From NCBI GenBank assembly GCA_914767715.1, contig OU612073.1:24490001-24554000 (forward strand): 64,000 bases of DNA, written 5' to 3'. A program made the position numbers and the translations under genes. Positions 25,901 to 36,211 of this stretch are shown here, piece after piece. Source of the DNA: Membranipora membranacea. Its lineage: Eukaryota > Bryozoa > Gymnolaemata > Cheilostomatida > Membraniporidae. The notes under the pieces are model-generated. The model searched no databases. It saw only the letters and a list, made by a program, of their open reading frames with translations, and had not been told where the DNA came from. How positions within the stretch are numbered: position 1 is the first letter of the stretch; each line of letters opens with the position of its first letter.

Positions 25901-28900
25901 TTATTTTTGTATCAGCTTGAGGAGACCACTTTACATGATCACCTGTTTATGGATGGATGTGTTTTTTTGGCAGCACACAGCCGGAGAGAATCAGAAGTCT
26001 GATGAGAACAGAGTATTAGGTGACACACAGGAGCAGGTGACTAAGGATCTGGATACTATAAAGTCGTCTAATAATAAACAACCACCTGCCAGGCAGCGTC
26101 ATCAGGATAAACCTCCTCCCTCTAATACACTGTATGAACATATAACTCAGGATCAAACAGAGGTAAGATATGGTGGGACCTTAACGATATCACGTCTTAT
26201 AATTCTTTCACAACAGCAAAAACAACCAGTTCTGTCAGTAAATCAGTCGAAGGTATTGGAAAGGCCCAGTATTTAATAGGTTTGAGAGGCTATGTGTTTA
26301 TATCACAAATATTTTATATATTAGTCAGCTGATGCTCAGACGATGGACGCTGCTAATGAGGAGCAACTGACAGAGCAGCAGAAGTCTGATCAACTCGAAC
26401 CTGAAGCTGATATCAGACCTGAACAAGACAAACAGACAGACAAGAGACAGATAGAGGAGCCGGAGAAGCTGACACCGAGAGAGATGGCAGAGAAGATGTC
26501 CTCAGCTCTGAGTAAAGATAAGAAAGGAGCTACGGAGCAAGAGAAAATGGTAAGACGGCAGTGCTTACTATTATTAGGGAATGGTTTTATCTTTCAAAAC
26601 CGGAATCACTTGCAGGGGTTTGAGGAGTCAGGAGTGGTCTAATGGTTAATGGTACGGACTTTGGATCTTTGAGGTCCAGGTTCAATTCCAGGCACCGGCA
26701 GTCATTTCTGATTTGGTACTGGCACACCATTTATCCTTGCCAGGTCCTTGCGGAACGGGACCAAAAATACCGGAGGTCCACTGTGTGTTTGCACACCCCA
26801 CACGCAGTAAAGAGAACCCCCTCTGCATCTTCGATATAAAGAGTAGCCATGAGTACTATGGGTGCCGGTACCTGTACCCAAGAGAGGAAAACTCTCTCTG
26901 CTTCGAAGAAGAAGGGGTTTGTTACCTGTGTGTTCTTTCTGTACAGCGTAACAAAGAATGAATTATTGTTGTTTGCTTTCACAAACCAGGATCAGTCAGA
27001 ATACAGAAGAACCCCAGACAAATAGTTCCCCGAGTTCCATATTATACTGAACTAATATGTTGATATGATGGTTACTTATTACAGGAAGTCGAGGAAGAAG
27101 AACTCCAAACACAGGAAGACGCTGAGGACGATAAGACTGATATTACAGAGGGACACGGTAACACACAGTCTACTATACATACAGATATAGAGCTATTACA
27201 TCTCTCACAACAGGTATAGATCGTCTCCACATGAAACAGTGTTCGTCAAAACTTCCCAGTAATATTCCCATCATAATTAAATAGATTTACCACTGAGGTA
27301 CTTCATCGCTTCAGTTCTCAGCAAACATTTATTTCGTGGCTGACCTTACATCAAGGTCGATTGGTGAAACAATGACCAAATAGTAATAAGGATAGCTAAC
27401 TCCCATTCTCCACAAATACTGATGTACTGGATATCGCTTACTTTAACAGGAGGTATCGGCTATAAAGCAGGATTTGGAGGTACGATTAGCAGAGTGGAGT
27501 CTGAAGCCGGATAATTATGAGATAAGTGAAGGTGAAGCTCGTCAGGCGTGGGAGAAATATGACACAGTAACTAGAAATCTGAGTCATGAGCTGTGTGAAC
27601 AACTGAGACTTATACTAGAACCAACTCAAGCTGCCAAACTCAGGTACCATCACCTAACACATGGTGTTATACTTCTGTGGTCCACCTTAATAAGAATCAT
27701 CTGACTGTACACACATGTGTTTTAACCATAGACCTAATAATATACCTAGACAGGACACTATATGGAAAATTAGCATTGAGGCACTGAGACATTAAATTGT
27801 GGGTGACGTAACGACGTGTGTAGGTTTAGTAGCATTTGTGTTATCATAGACTTGCAGCTCATAACCCTGTTTTTTGTTGATAACTCGGTCAATTTCGCTC
27901 AAATTATAAGTTTTAAAATTACAATAGATTTAGCAGTTTTGGTGTAAACAGTGTGATACAAATTTTAGGCAAACATGTTGTGAACAAAAAACCTTGATTA
28001 TGGACAGTAAATCAATGATAACACCAATGCAACTACACCTTCCAATTTCGTTACGTTGTCTGTCAGTGCCTCACTTCAGCTGTGTATGGTGTCCTGTCTA
28101 GGTTTATACTTAAGTCTATGGTTACAACTCAAACATGTCTTCTTACTCATCGAAATTTGGACAGGATTTGAACCTCATATACGAATTGATATCATTTATA
28201 TACCCAAATTGTACTTTTTATATATAGTTGTCATTGGAAGTTAAGGATTGCCAAATTTGTTTCTCGAGATGTGTATTAAAGTTGCACTGAGAGCTGGTGA
28301 TGCCACAAGTGATAGTTTATTAATAAGATAACTAAGTCTGACATTAAGTACATTTTCTTTTCCTTAGAGGAGATTACCGTACAGGGAAGCGATTAAATAT
28401 GCGTAAGGTGATAGCTTATATAGCCAGCCAGTTCCGTAAGGATAAGATATGGTTGAGGCGTACAGAGCCCAGTAAGAGGGAGTATCAGGTAGCTCTGTGT
28501 GTAGACGACTCCTCTAGTATGATAGATAATCACTCTAAGCAGCTAGCATTCGAGGCTCTGGCCTGTATATCTAATGCTCTCACTTACCTACAAGCTGGTG
28601 ATCTAGCTATAGCCAGGTGAGTTAATCTTGGATATTCAGTATTTTTATGCTCTGAAATATGTTTGTTGGAATATCTGAAGTGAACGCTTTCAATATCAAA
28701 ACTGAGCTGGGTGAAGGTCGGGGGGGGGGGGGGGTACTGGAACTTTGGGCATTGACTGATTCTTTTACCTGTTCACTTAAGAAACTGATATACTTTTTGT
28801 CTCATGTTCCAATGAATCTCTGCTTCGATAAATTAATATTGTGTTTTGGCAGTTGACGCTAAGCCATAGACTTAATAATAAATTAAGCATTTTTCCTCGC

Positions 28901-30428
28901 TCCCTGTCAATTATCTCAGCCCTTGTCAAATATACTTTTACATCGTTCTACAGTTCTACAGTTCTACAGTCACCCAGCACTGCAACAATAATATTATCTA
29001 TCCGCGATGTCTCATTTAAGAGTTTTCTCCTCAATTTCATGGGGGAGGCAACACTGTTTTTCTTGACCAAACCATTCATATAGAGAAGCTTGAAGACCCG
29101 AATACACTGTTTCCAAACCCCGGGAATCTACGATGCCAAAGCCAGCTTTTATATAATTTATTTCTCACACAGTTTTGGTGAAGATGTGAAGATGGTACAC
29201 GACTTCAGCTCTCGGTTTAGTTATGATGACGGTGCTAGTGTTCTTAGAAACTTCACATTCAACCAGAAGAAAACGAAGGTCGCTCATGTAAGTCTGTGGC
29301 AAAGAACGAATAGTTACAATAATGCAAAAGCTCTCCTTCATTGCATCACATTTATCTAAATTCAATACATATGTGATGGTAGTATGCATGCTATCACCCA
29401 GTAATCAACTTGTGCTGTTTGGGCACATCATCTCCTTCAACCTGGCTGTAGAAAGGCACCATCTCCCATGATGAACATCTATGCCACCAATTTTTTCGAA
29501 AATCAAGATTTATATGTCAACCTATCCATTGCTTGATCAGCCAATCTATTTCAATGCAATGTTGGGCCAATATAAGTGTATGATTAAGAACGTGTGTTTA
29601 TCTGCTGTTTACATGTATCTGACTTGACTTGTAGATGCTGAACACAATGACAAACAAGTTTTTGTCTTTGAGACGCTCCGGAACGACAGCCAAACATGAA
29701 CTGGCTCAGTTGTTGATGATTGTATCGGATGGGCGTGGCCTATTCTTAGAGGGGGTGGAGACAGTGAAGCAGGCTGTACGTCGCGCTATGAACGCTGGAG
29801 TGTTCCTAGTATTTGTTATCATTGATAATCCAAACAGCAAAGTAAGTTACTAGAAGTAGTGTAACAATATACAGTAGATACACAATATATTTATGGTCTT
29901 TCCTGTAATGTGTCTGAACAGGATTTCTGCGCAAGTTGGTAGCACACAAAGTACACACACCTTTCCACCTTTCCAAGAACATGTCCCTTCTAATCATACT
30001 ACCTAAAAGTTTATAGTCTCTAGAATCAGATGTTAAATGACCTCTCTATTGCGTTAGGCCTCTTCAAGTACTGAACAAAAATTGAAACTGTACTTACGTG
30101 TACAAATATGTCAAAAAATCCTGTACCCAGGATGTTGTAACATCAGAAATATTGTTTACATCAGGAGCCAACAATCACCCAAGTTTTAGTGATTGTAAGC
30201 TGCAGTGTTGAGGCTTTGTTATCACACAGCTTTGTCTTCTCATTGTAGGACTCGATATTAGATATAAAGATGCCAGTGTTTACTGGGACTGGACCCCCAC
30301 AGATTAAGTCATACATGGACAGTTTCCCGTTCCCATTCTATGTGATTCTGAGGGACATTAACTCCTTGCCTCACACATTGGGTGATGCGCTGAGACAATG
30401 GTTTGAGTTGGTGACTTCTCAGACATGA
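13058..30428 (+). CDS. MDN1: Midasin C-terminal third (linker, acidic region, VWA/MIDAS)
   Basis: Twenty-nine exons encode about 1,742 residues that follow the order of the C-terminal part of midasin/Rea1, the giant AAA ATPase that pulls assembly factors off pre-60S particles in the nucleolus and nucleoplasm. Signatures include KEFVKISRWND-like text (here KNFVKISRWND), GFCLPEE, AIEMSQDFDG, LRLILEPTQAAKL, MRKVIAYIASQFRKDKIWLRR and the terminal LRQWFELVTSQ. Animal midasins have roughly 5,500 residues; the six-module AAA ring and the first part of the linker are missing here. The first exon begins at a splice acceptor, so upstream exons probably exist outside the window, or the gene is a 5'-truncated copy. 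The reading frame is open throughout and the acidic region is retained, which argues for a working gene. One exon end (about 17,863-17,867) is uncertain. A coiled-coil gene is nested in the intron 21,809-24,623. Confidence 0.85.
16827..17095 (+). mobile_element. SINE copy lacking its tRNA head
   Basis: In the midasin intron between exons 16646-16769 and 17260-17365. It matches the body of the SINE at 62,640-62,885 from GATCAGGACT to AGACGGA, with the same hairpin around CTCCTGTATGG. The tRNA-like head is absent, as expected for a 5'-truncated insertion. Confidence 0.75.
20059..27213 (+). CDS. MDN1: Midasin exons 15-24 of the window: acidic D/E-rich region
   Basis: Exons: 20059-20178, 20638-20799, 21102-21257, 21608-21808, 24624-24818, 25106-25295, 25532-25659, 25974-26162, 26325-26549 and 27085-27213. 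Most are whole-codon exons (phase 0). They encode a long, presumably disordered tract rich in Asp, Glu, Lys and Gln, as in all midasins, where it forms a flexible tether for the VWA domain. Family-conserved islands are GFCLPEE, KDVSDQ, IEMSQDFDG, LDDKMWGDDD, EMVAKDD, FDLPDDLDLD and LYEHITQ. Intron 20,179-20,637 holds a 14-bp minisatellite. Intron 21,809-24,623 holds a gene on the other strand. Intron 26,550-27,084 holds a SINE. Confidence 0.85.
20211..20327. repeat. 14-bp minisatellite in a midasin intron
   Basis: About eight tandem copies of the 14-bp unit GCTGACCAGTCACA, nearly perfect with one C-to-T variant. It begins about 30 bases after the donor of exon 20059-20178. Confidence 0.9.
22029..24196 (-). 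CDS. Nested gene for a basic coiled-coil protein of unknown function
   Basis: Three exons on the strand opposite midasin, inside one midasin intron: 23750-24196 (ATG), 23064-23307 and 22029-22912. They sum to 1,575 nt, 524 residues plus stop, with phases 0 and 1 agreeing. I do not recognise the family. The product is very polar and basic, with no signal peptide or membrane helix. It has a basic start (KAGRRRRQGG), a coiled coil at about residues 30-70 (EEERKSMARIQNDLYDVKQKL-like heptads), a short PDCKLCTKL cysteine pair and a C-terminal Arg/Lys/Glu coiled coil (EQMKQREKEHEEHIRKRIQ). The composition would suit a cytoskeletal or centrosomal protein, but that is a guess. A possible poly(A) signal on the minus strand lies at 21858-21863. 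The frame is intact and the splice sites are good. Confidence 0.75.
24350..24475. repeat. Short dispersed repeat with GGAGTTGCTCC / GGAGCAGCTC ends
   Basis: A segment of about 125 bp that resembles 30,775-30,905. Both start near GATCAAGT, contain TTTGGAGTTGCTCC, later its approximate inverse (GGGAGCAGCTCGGAA here, GGAGCAACTCGAAA there), and end in a TTTGATC or ACTTGATT tail. It may be a small inverted-repeat element. Confidence 0.4.
25300..25382. repeat. AT-rich tandem repeat in a midasin intron
   Basis: Two copies of a unit of about 41 bp composed of TATACACAACAATATA and CATATATACCAATATA, directly after the donor of exon 25106-25295. Confidence 0.7.
26630..26965 (+). mobile_element. tRNA-derived SINE in a midasin intron
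   Basis: The head has RNA polymerase III promoter boxes: an A box at about 26635-26648 (TGGTCTAATGGTTA) and a B box at 26679-26689 (GGTTCAATTCC), spaced as in a tRNA gene. A non-tRNA body follows to about 26,965. The head does not fold into a clean cloverleaf, so it is called a SINE and not a tRNA gene. It lies in the intron between exons 26325-26549 and 27085-27213. Confidence 0.65.
27450..30428 (+). CDS. MDN1: Midasin exons 25-29 of the window: VWA/MIDAS domain and C terminus
   Basis: Exons: 27450-27643, 28368-28616, 29173-29287, 29635-29841 and 30249-30428 (TGA stop). This is the best-conserved part. It encodes the helical lead-in (CEQLRLILEPTQAAKLRGDYRTG, split by an intron) and a von Willebrand A domain with the metal-binding MIDAS motif D-x-S-x-S (VDDSSSM, codons 28504-28518) and the SDGRGLFLEG strand. 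In midasin this domain binds the ubiquitin-like domains of Rsa4/NLE1 and Ytm1/WDR12, and ATP-driven movement of the ring then removes them. All metal-binding residues I can judge are present, so the domain should be functional. A decayed copy of the last exon lies at 44,395-45,445. Confidence 0.93.
28721..28734. repeat. Poly-G run
   Basis: Uninterrupted G run of about 14 bases inside a midasin intron. Runs like this and the poly-C runs near 8,786 and 47,741 vary in length and are prone to sequencing error. Confidence 0.8.
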
Positions 30429-31001
30429 TCGTGATGTCACATGGATATCAAACTCTAGTATCCACTAAATTACAGACCTCAGCTACAGGATAGTAAATAT
30501 CGATGAGGAAGAGGATGAGATAGTCAGAACATAAGAGATAAATCCTCAATGTTTGTCATCAATTTAAGTATAGTAATACGGGATAAGTATAGTCAGAAAA
30601 TATTATATTGTTTCCTACTAAATGATGGCACTGTGGTTTATTTCTGCTAATTTTATAATACATTTATTACAAGAACATTGCCACTTAGAGAATAAAATAA
30701 AATAATAAATAAAATATAGTAGACATAATATGATGGTATATGGCTGCTGTTAATTTGATAATAAGATAATTAGATCAAGTATGACCAAAGTTTGGAGTTG
30801 CTCCCTCGAGACGCCAGAAAGAAGTATTCTGCCGGCGACACATGCCACACATCAGTAGAATAGGAGCAACTCGAAACGCTGACAAATGGATTTGAACTTG
30901 ATTCACCAATGAAGGTGGTTACTTAATTTACTTTGTCAAATAAGGTGTATATTCTTCATCACAAGTTTGTATTATGTGCTGCAGTGTTCTCAGCTATAGT
31001 T
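30429..31001. other. Spacer between convergent midasin and channel copy 1
   Basis: Convergent 3' ends. A plus-strand AATAAA at 30691-30696 is the likely midasin poly(A) signal, about 265 nt past the stop. A small inverted-repeat-like element (about 30,775-30,905) follows, see the related copy at 24,350. No coding exon was seen. Confidence 0.55.
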
Positions 31002-34000
31002 TTATATACTCGTTGTAGCTGCATTTTCTACAGGTAATTTTGCTGACTGCCTAGATCTCGTTCTCCTTTTCATCTTGTGAATTGCGAGCATAACCAGATC
31101 AAACAATAACTCTCCGACCTCACATATAGTGATAAATGACATACCAATGTATAACCCCAATGCTCCACCAAGATTGGACATCATAACATCAAACTGTGTG
31201 AAAAGTAAAATTAGTTTTGGCGTAAGAATTTTCAAGTTTCTAAATAAATATAATCCGTCTCATTATAATTGAGACCTTTTTGATCAGACTTTATAATCAG
31301 CAGGGTGGGAAAACCCAGAGGAATACCATCAATGAACTGAATCCACGGCAAACAGAAATCAGCTTCATCAGCCATTTCTACAGTGGTCCGGTTAGTCAAA
31401 GATAACTTTTTATGTGATCAAATGCACCGGATACCCTAATATTTTATAATAAGGTGCTCGCAGGCAGTAAAGCAAAATCTTCAATCGTTATAAGAATTTT
31501 AGTAGCCCTACATAAATTGCACAAAGGAGATGAAGGGATGATATGATCATATATGACTGACTGTGGATAACTTACAGTAAGGGAAGCCCTTTCAGAGTAA
31601 GATTGCATGTTTAGGTCCTGGTAAAATATGCTGACTTTCAGGAAATTCTCTCGGAAGCTCGTTTCATTTGACTCTAGATATATAAATTGACATTGGTAGA
31701 GTTACAATATGGATAATGGGATATGGAATGTCTATTTATCATACACCATTGGGAAGTTTACGAGCTTCTGAATGTAAGCAGCCGGACAAAAACTTTATTT
31801 GACAGCAATGTGTCATCGTAGTGAAAAAAGAGGTAAAAAAATTCGTTTTGTTAACTGCATCGACAGTGTAGAATGATTGCAAGAAACTTAAAAACAGGTC
31901 AAATGTATTGGTAGAGATTGAGTTAATTATATTTTTGCACAAAATTAAAAATGCTGTTAAAAACCTTTGTGGCAGTTCTCATATACAAAACTGGTATTAT
32001 TACAGACTAGTCTACTAGACCCGCCGCATGCTCTGTATTCGGTACTCACTTATTGTTTTTTGAGCTGTAGCTCCAAGCTTAGACAATCTGTTCTTTGTCC
32101 TACTTAGTACGGCTTCTGTAGGCCAGTAGCTTCCCGATAAGCTAACTTGGTAAGCATCCTCGCTGTTATTATGAAAACAGTATATTTTTAATGGGTTTTT
32201 ACCAACTTAAAGATCTGGAAACAAAACCCTGATGAATGCTAGAGCTCTCAAACTGGATTGCATCTGTTCTACTTAAATTATTAGTTATTAATTATCAGTA
32301 TTGAGTTGAAATTTCGTCGTAAGAAAGACAAGAAATCTGAAACTTTCAATATAGAGTTATTCTCCTTTATTGTATCCGGAGACAACTTCAAGTGTGAGAG
32401 TGAGAAATGTCTGACAGCAAACAACATTTTTATATCTCCATGATATTAACCTGCAAGGGTTCTTACACTGACTGCAATCCAGTTTATCCACCTCAAAATC
32501 TGAGGCCACCCTTGCAAGACATCTTACTAAAATATAAAAAAAACTTTAAAAGCCAAACACCTCCCGAAAGCTCCGCTGGGGAGGTGCTGGAGGTCCCAAG
32601 CATGCTCCCCAAAGTAGTTAGCAGCGGTACAAAACACAGATCTTTTTCTATTTTCAGTTTTTACCCTGATTGGTTTTACAGGGTTTTGATGGATTTTCTA
32701 ATTGTCATGGTGTGACATATTTCAATCAAATTGCAAGTGTTTTCAATAGGTAAGATATAAATTTTGTAGAACATAATCAACTTGAACTCATGGAGATCGG
32801 CATTATGTTAATAAATTAATTAATTAATTAATTACTTAAATTTAGGAGATGTATGAGAATAAGGAGGCTTGGATGTAGTTATTCGAAGTGCTTTCTTTTG
32901 ACTAAACAAAACACTTGAAATTAAACATTCAACATTCCACACCATAGATGAGCTTGGGGTTGATAAAGGTATAATACATATTTCGCTTTGTTCTCTCATC
33001 CAAGAATTTAGTTAGATATCATTAATCATTTAAATTAATTTAATTAAAATAAAATTGAAATAAATTGAATCATCAAAAAAAGGATAAAATAAATTAAAAG
33101 AAAGTCATAATCAAAAACACTGATTTTATTTACAATATTGTTTATATGATAAAATTTGGTATGGTCCACTATTTCAAGTTTGTCAATCTCAAATTAGATT
33201 TTTTTTTGATATTTGAAAATTACTTGTAAAATAGTGGAGTAGCACACACTATTTTTAATTGACCAGGAAGAATGGAAGTTTTGAGAATTAAATTTGTCAG
33301 TGAGAGCTCTTGAATCTGATCATAGACAGATGCCTTTTTCAATTTCATGTTGTCATTAGTTGATAAAATTTTCAAGGGATCAACCTCCTGAAATTTGAAA
33401 ATGCGGTTGTCTGGTACATCTTCAAATTAAGATTCAAAGCTGACTTTTGTCCACAGAAGGTTTTGGGCAAGCTGTTCACCTACATTAACAAAGAAATTAT
33501 TAAACTTTTGACAAATTTCAGAAGGATCTGAAACTCTTTGTTGTTTTTTAGAGAGTTGAGAGAAAGGAGTGCTTTACTTACCATCTTCTAACTGTATTGT
33601 TGAGCAGACTCTCATTCCATGTTTTCTCAGTCTGTCTGGAATTCTGAGAGCTTTTCCAGTTAAAGGATACAGAGCATCAGTACATCCACATTGTGATATA
33701 ACTGCTCTTTGGTAACACGTTTTCTCACACGCCTGTGGGTTAGTGATAAATGTATGATAGTTTGGGTTAATTCAGATGATAATTTAAAGCTTAAATGGTG
33801 TGATACTGATCTTAATAAAGAAGAATATCTTTATGATTAATCATCTCGTTTCTATTTTCCAATGGATGCTCTGGGCTCTGTGCCACACTCTGATATGCTA
33901 AAAAAACATGTAAATGATACTTAGCCCTGTGACTTGTCTTAGCCGTCATGCTGATCAGGTTTTAACATTATTCATATTTTTCTTGTCCCTCCAGTTGTAA

Positions 34001-35652
34001 AGCCCCCGACCAAGATGGGGAATTGTCACAAATTTACCTTAGTAGAGTAGTTAGTTCCGTATTTCTCTTGGTATACGTCTATATCTTGCTGGTTCTGGAG
34101 ATTTACCATACAATCACTATACGGATGTTCCAGCCGTTCTATTGAGAGCTTAAATAAAAATTTAAAAGATTGATAACTCTTTCTTACTTCTGTCAACTGA
34201 AGACTCTACCTGTTATTCTAGGTGTATATATAAACATCACAATTATAAATATATGTATTATTATATAACTCTGAATGACAATGTACCCAACCTTAGAAAC
34301 AGAAAGACTGACCATCGCCAATCAAACAATAGACCGCTAATGATAGAGATCTATTGTGTATTAGCTACTGCCATAGAGTTATTGTATACTATAAACCTCT
34401 ATATACTCTAAAACTCCATAGCTACAACATTAGACTTCCTTAACATGAAGCTACAATTGATCATTAACTAATGAGAATCTGTTCAGTATAAGTCTAATCA
34501 AAATTAATCCCATAATGCACTATTTTTGCAATTTCCGGGAAATGTAGATTGATGTGAACACTCAGAATCTTTTCTTCCCAGCGATTTCCAGACTAAAAGT
34601 GCACTGTAGGAATGCCAGGCCAGTTTAATATATACTTTGAACCTTTTTAACTCCAACAGATATGTCTCGTCCTGGAGGTAATGAGAATCCTTCATCCTCA
34701 ACAAAGGGCATCTTCATCCGGTTATGTATGAGTACTCTAACTCCAGCACTCTCTGATATTTTAGCTATGTACTCTTCTGCCTCTAAATTCAGTGTTAAAC
34801 TCAACCCTACAAGTATATCATCAACTTTTCTATTACATTATGTCTTCTCCACTATGCCCCAGCGTCTTTCAAATAAGTATGAGTACCACATTTATTTGAC
34901 TTTCCCTATTTAACTCAAAAGTGTCTCAAACGAGCTCCGCACAGCTAGTTAAGGAGAGCAGCAAAGTCTTCTTACCATATTGTCTTCCTGACTTGTATGC
35001 TTTCAGCGGTTCAACTGAGTCCTTACGGATTCCTGAGTTAAATGTGTAACAGTTCCCATACACAGGATTGAAAGTGGGAGTGAACATGGCTGATCTAGAA
35101 CAAACAGCAGCATACATCTACACCTATCATTGATGTGAATGCAATAGTAACTGTTGTTGAAAGCCTAACGTCATTAGCCAACATAATATTTCAAAAATCT
35201 TATTTATCTATGCATCAAAATGAATCAAATGGAATGATGAGCAATTTCAAAACATCAGCAATCAAATAAAGTGGCCCATGCAAACGGTGAAACACTTAAA
35301 TCAATCTATCTGCAAATCAAACCAATCGAAGGGCTCATATAGACATCAAATTTGATGCTCTATAGGCTTACATATCCTTGCATTTCCTGCCTCTATAAGA
35401 GCACCCCAGTATGAAATCTTTAAGCTGATGCCCTAAAAGCTTCAATTCCTCAGGAGGTGCTGCAGCTAGAACCTCTTTAAAGTTCTGAGATACTTTGTAT
35501 TCAACGGTTATCTGGCCCAGCTGTTTGTCTGCAACCCTGGGAAGTAGAGAAAGAAATACAATTCTATTAAAGTTTTAATTACTATTGAGTTATTGAGAAG
35601 TAAGTTATATAGCTGGAGTTTGTTTAAGTTCAACTAGTTTGTGGACAACTTA

Positions 35653-36211
35653 CCGTAATACCTCACCTATAGGGCGCGCGCCTGATATATGAAGGCGCCT
35701 TTAAGAATGGAGCATATAGGGACGGCCAGCATTTGAAGCAATTTTATATTTGAGTTGGACCAATAACATGGCTCATGAGTGAAGCTGGGGGGTCTTTCAA
35801 TTAGAATGAGCGATGCTTTACTAAAGCAAATTATCACTATCACATTGCTCAAATTTATCGCTCACTTTGTGTTTCAATTAGACAAAATTGCTTTCAGATC
35901 GCTCAATCAGAGTATATATAGTTCCATCCATGAGAGAGCGGTCTAAAAGCAAGACCCCTAGCAGGTGTCAATCACTCAGTGAGTGAGCAATCTGATTGCG
36001 ATTTTGGCTGTTTTTATTTGAAAGACTCCCCAGAATAGCTCAGTGGTAGAAGCGTCTGCCGTGAGAAACGAAGTTGCAAAATCGAAGGTCAGTCTTATTC
36101 CCAAAGGGGTGCCTTATAGCGGTGGGGTGCCTTTTAACTGAAGCATTCTCATTTTTTCCGAGGTAGGCACTTCACTCATAAGGTCGGTGCCTTATAAGTT
36201 AGGTATTACGG
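35653..36211. mobile_element. Mariner-like MITE with TA target site
   Basis: A 559-bp element in an intron of channel copy 1. The ends are inverted repeats, CCGTAATACCT at 35653 and AGGTATTACGG ending at 36211, with weaker pairing continuing to about 28 bp. TA dinucleotides at 35651-35652 and 36212-36213 are the expected duplication for Tc1/mariner-type elements. There is no transposase frame. The inside includes a weak tRNA A-box-like stretch near 36,028. Confidence 0.65.

Noticed and set aside
26630-26700. A tRNA gene (A and B boxes present); also at 39,360, 41,219, 42,705 and 62,527
   Set aside because: None forms a clean cloverleaf with paired acceptor stem by eye, and each is followed by a non-tRNA body or lies inside an intron or transposon. 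SINE heads explain them better.
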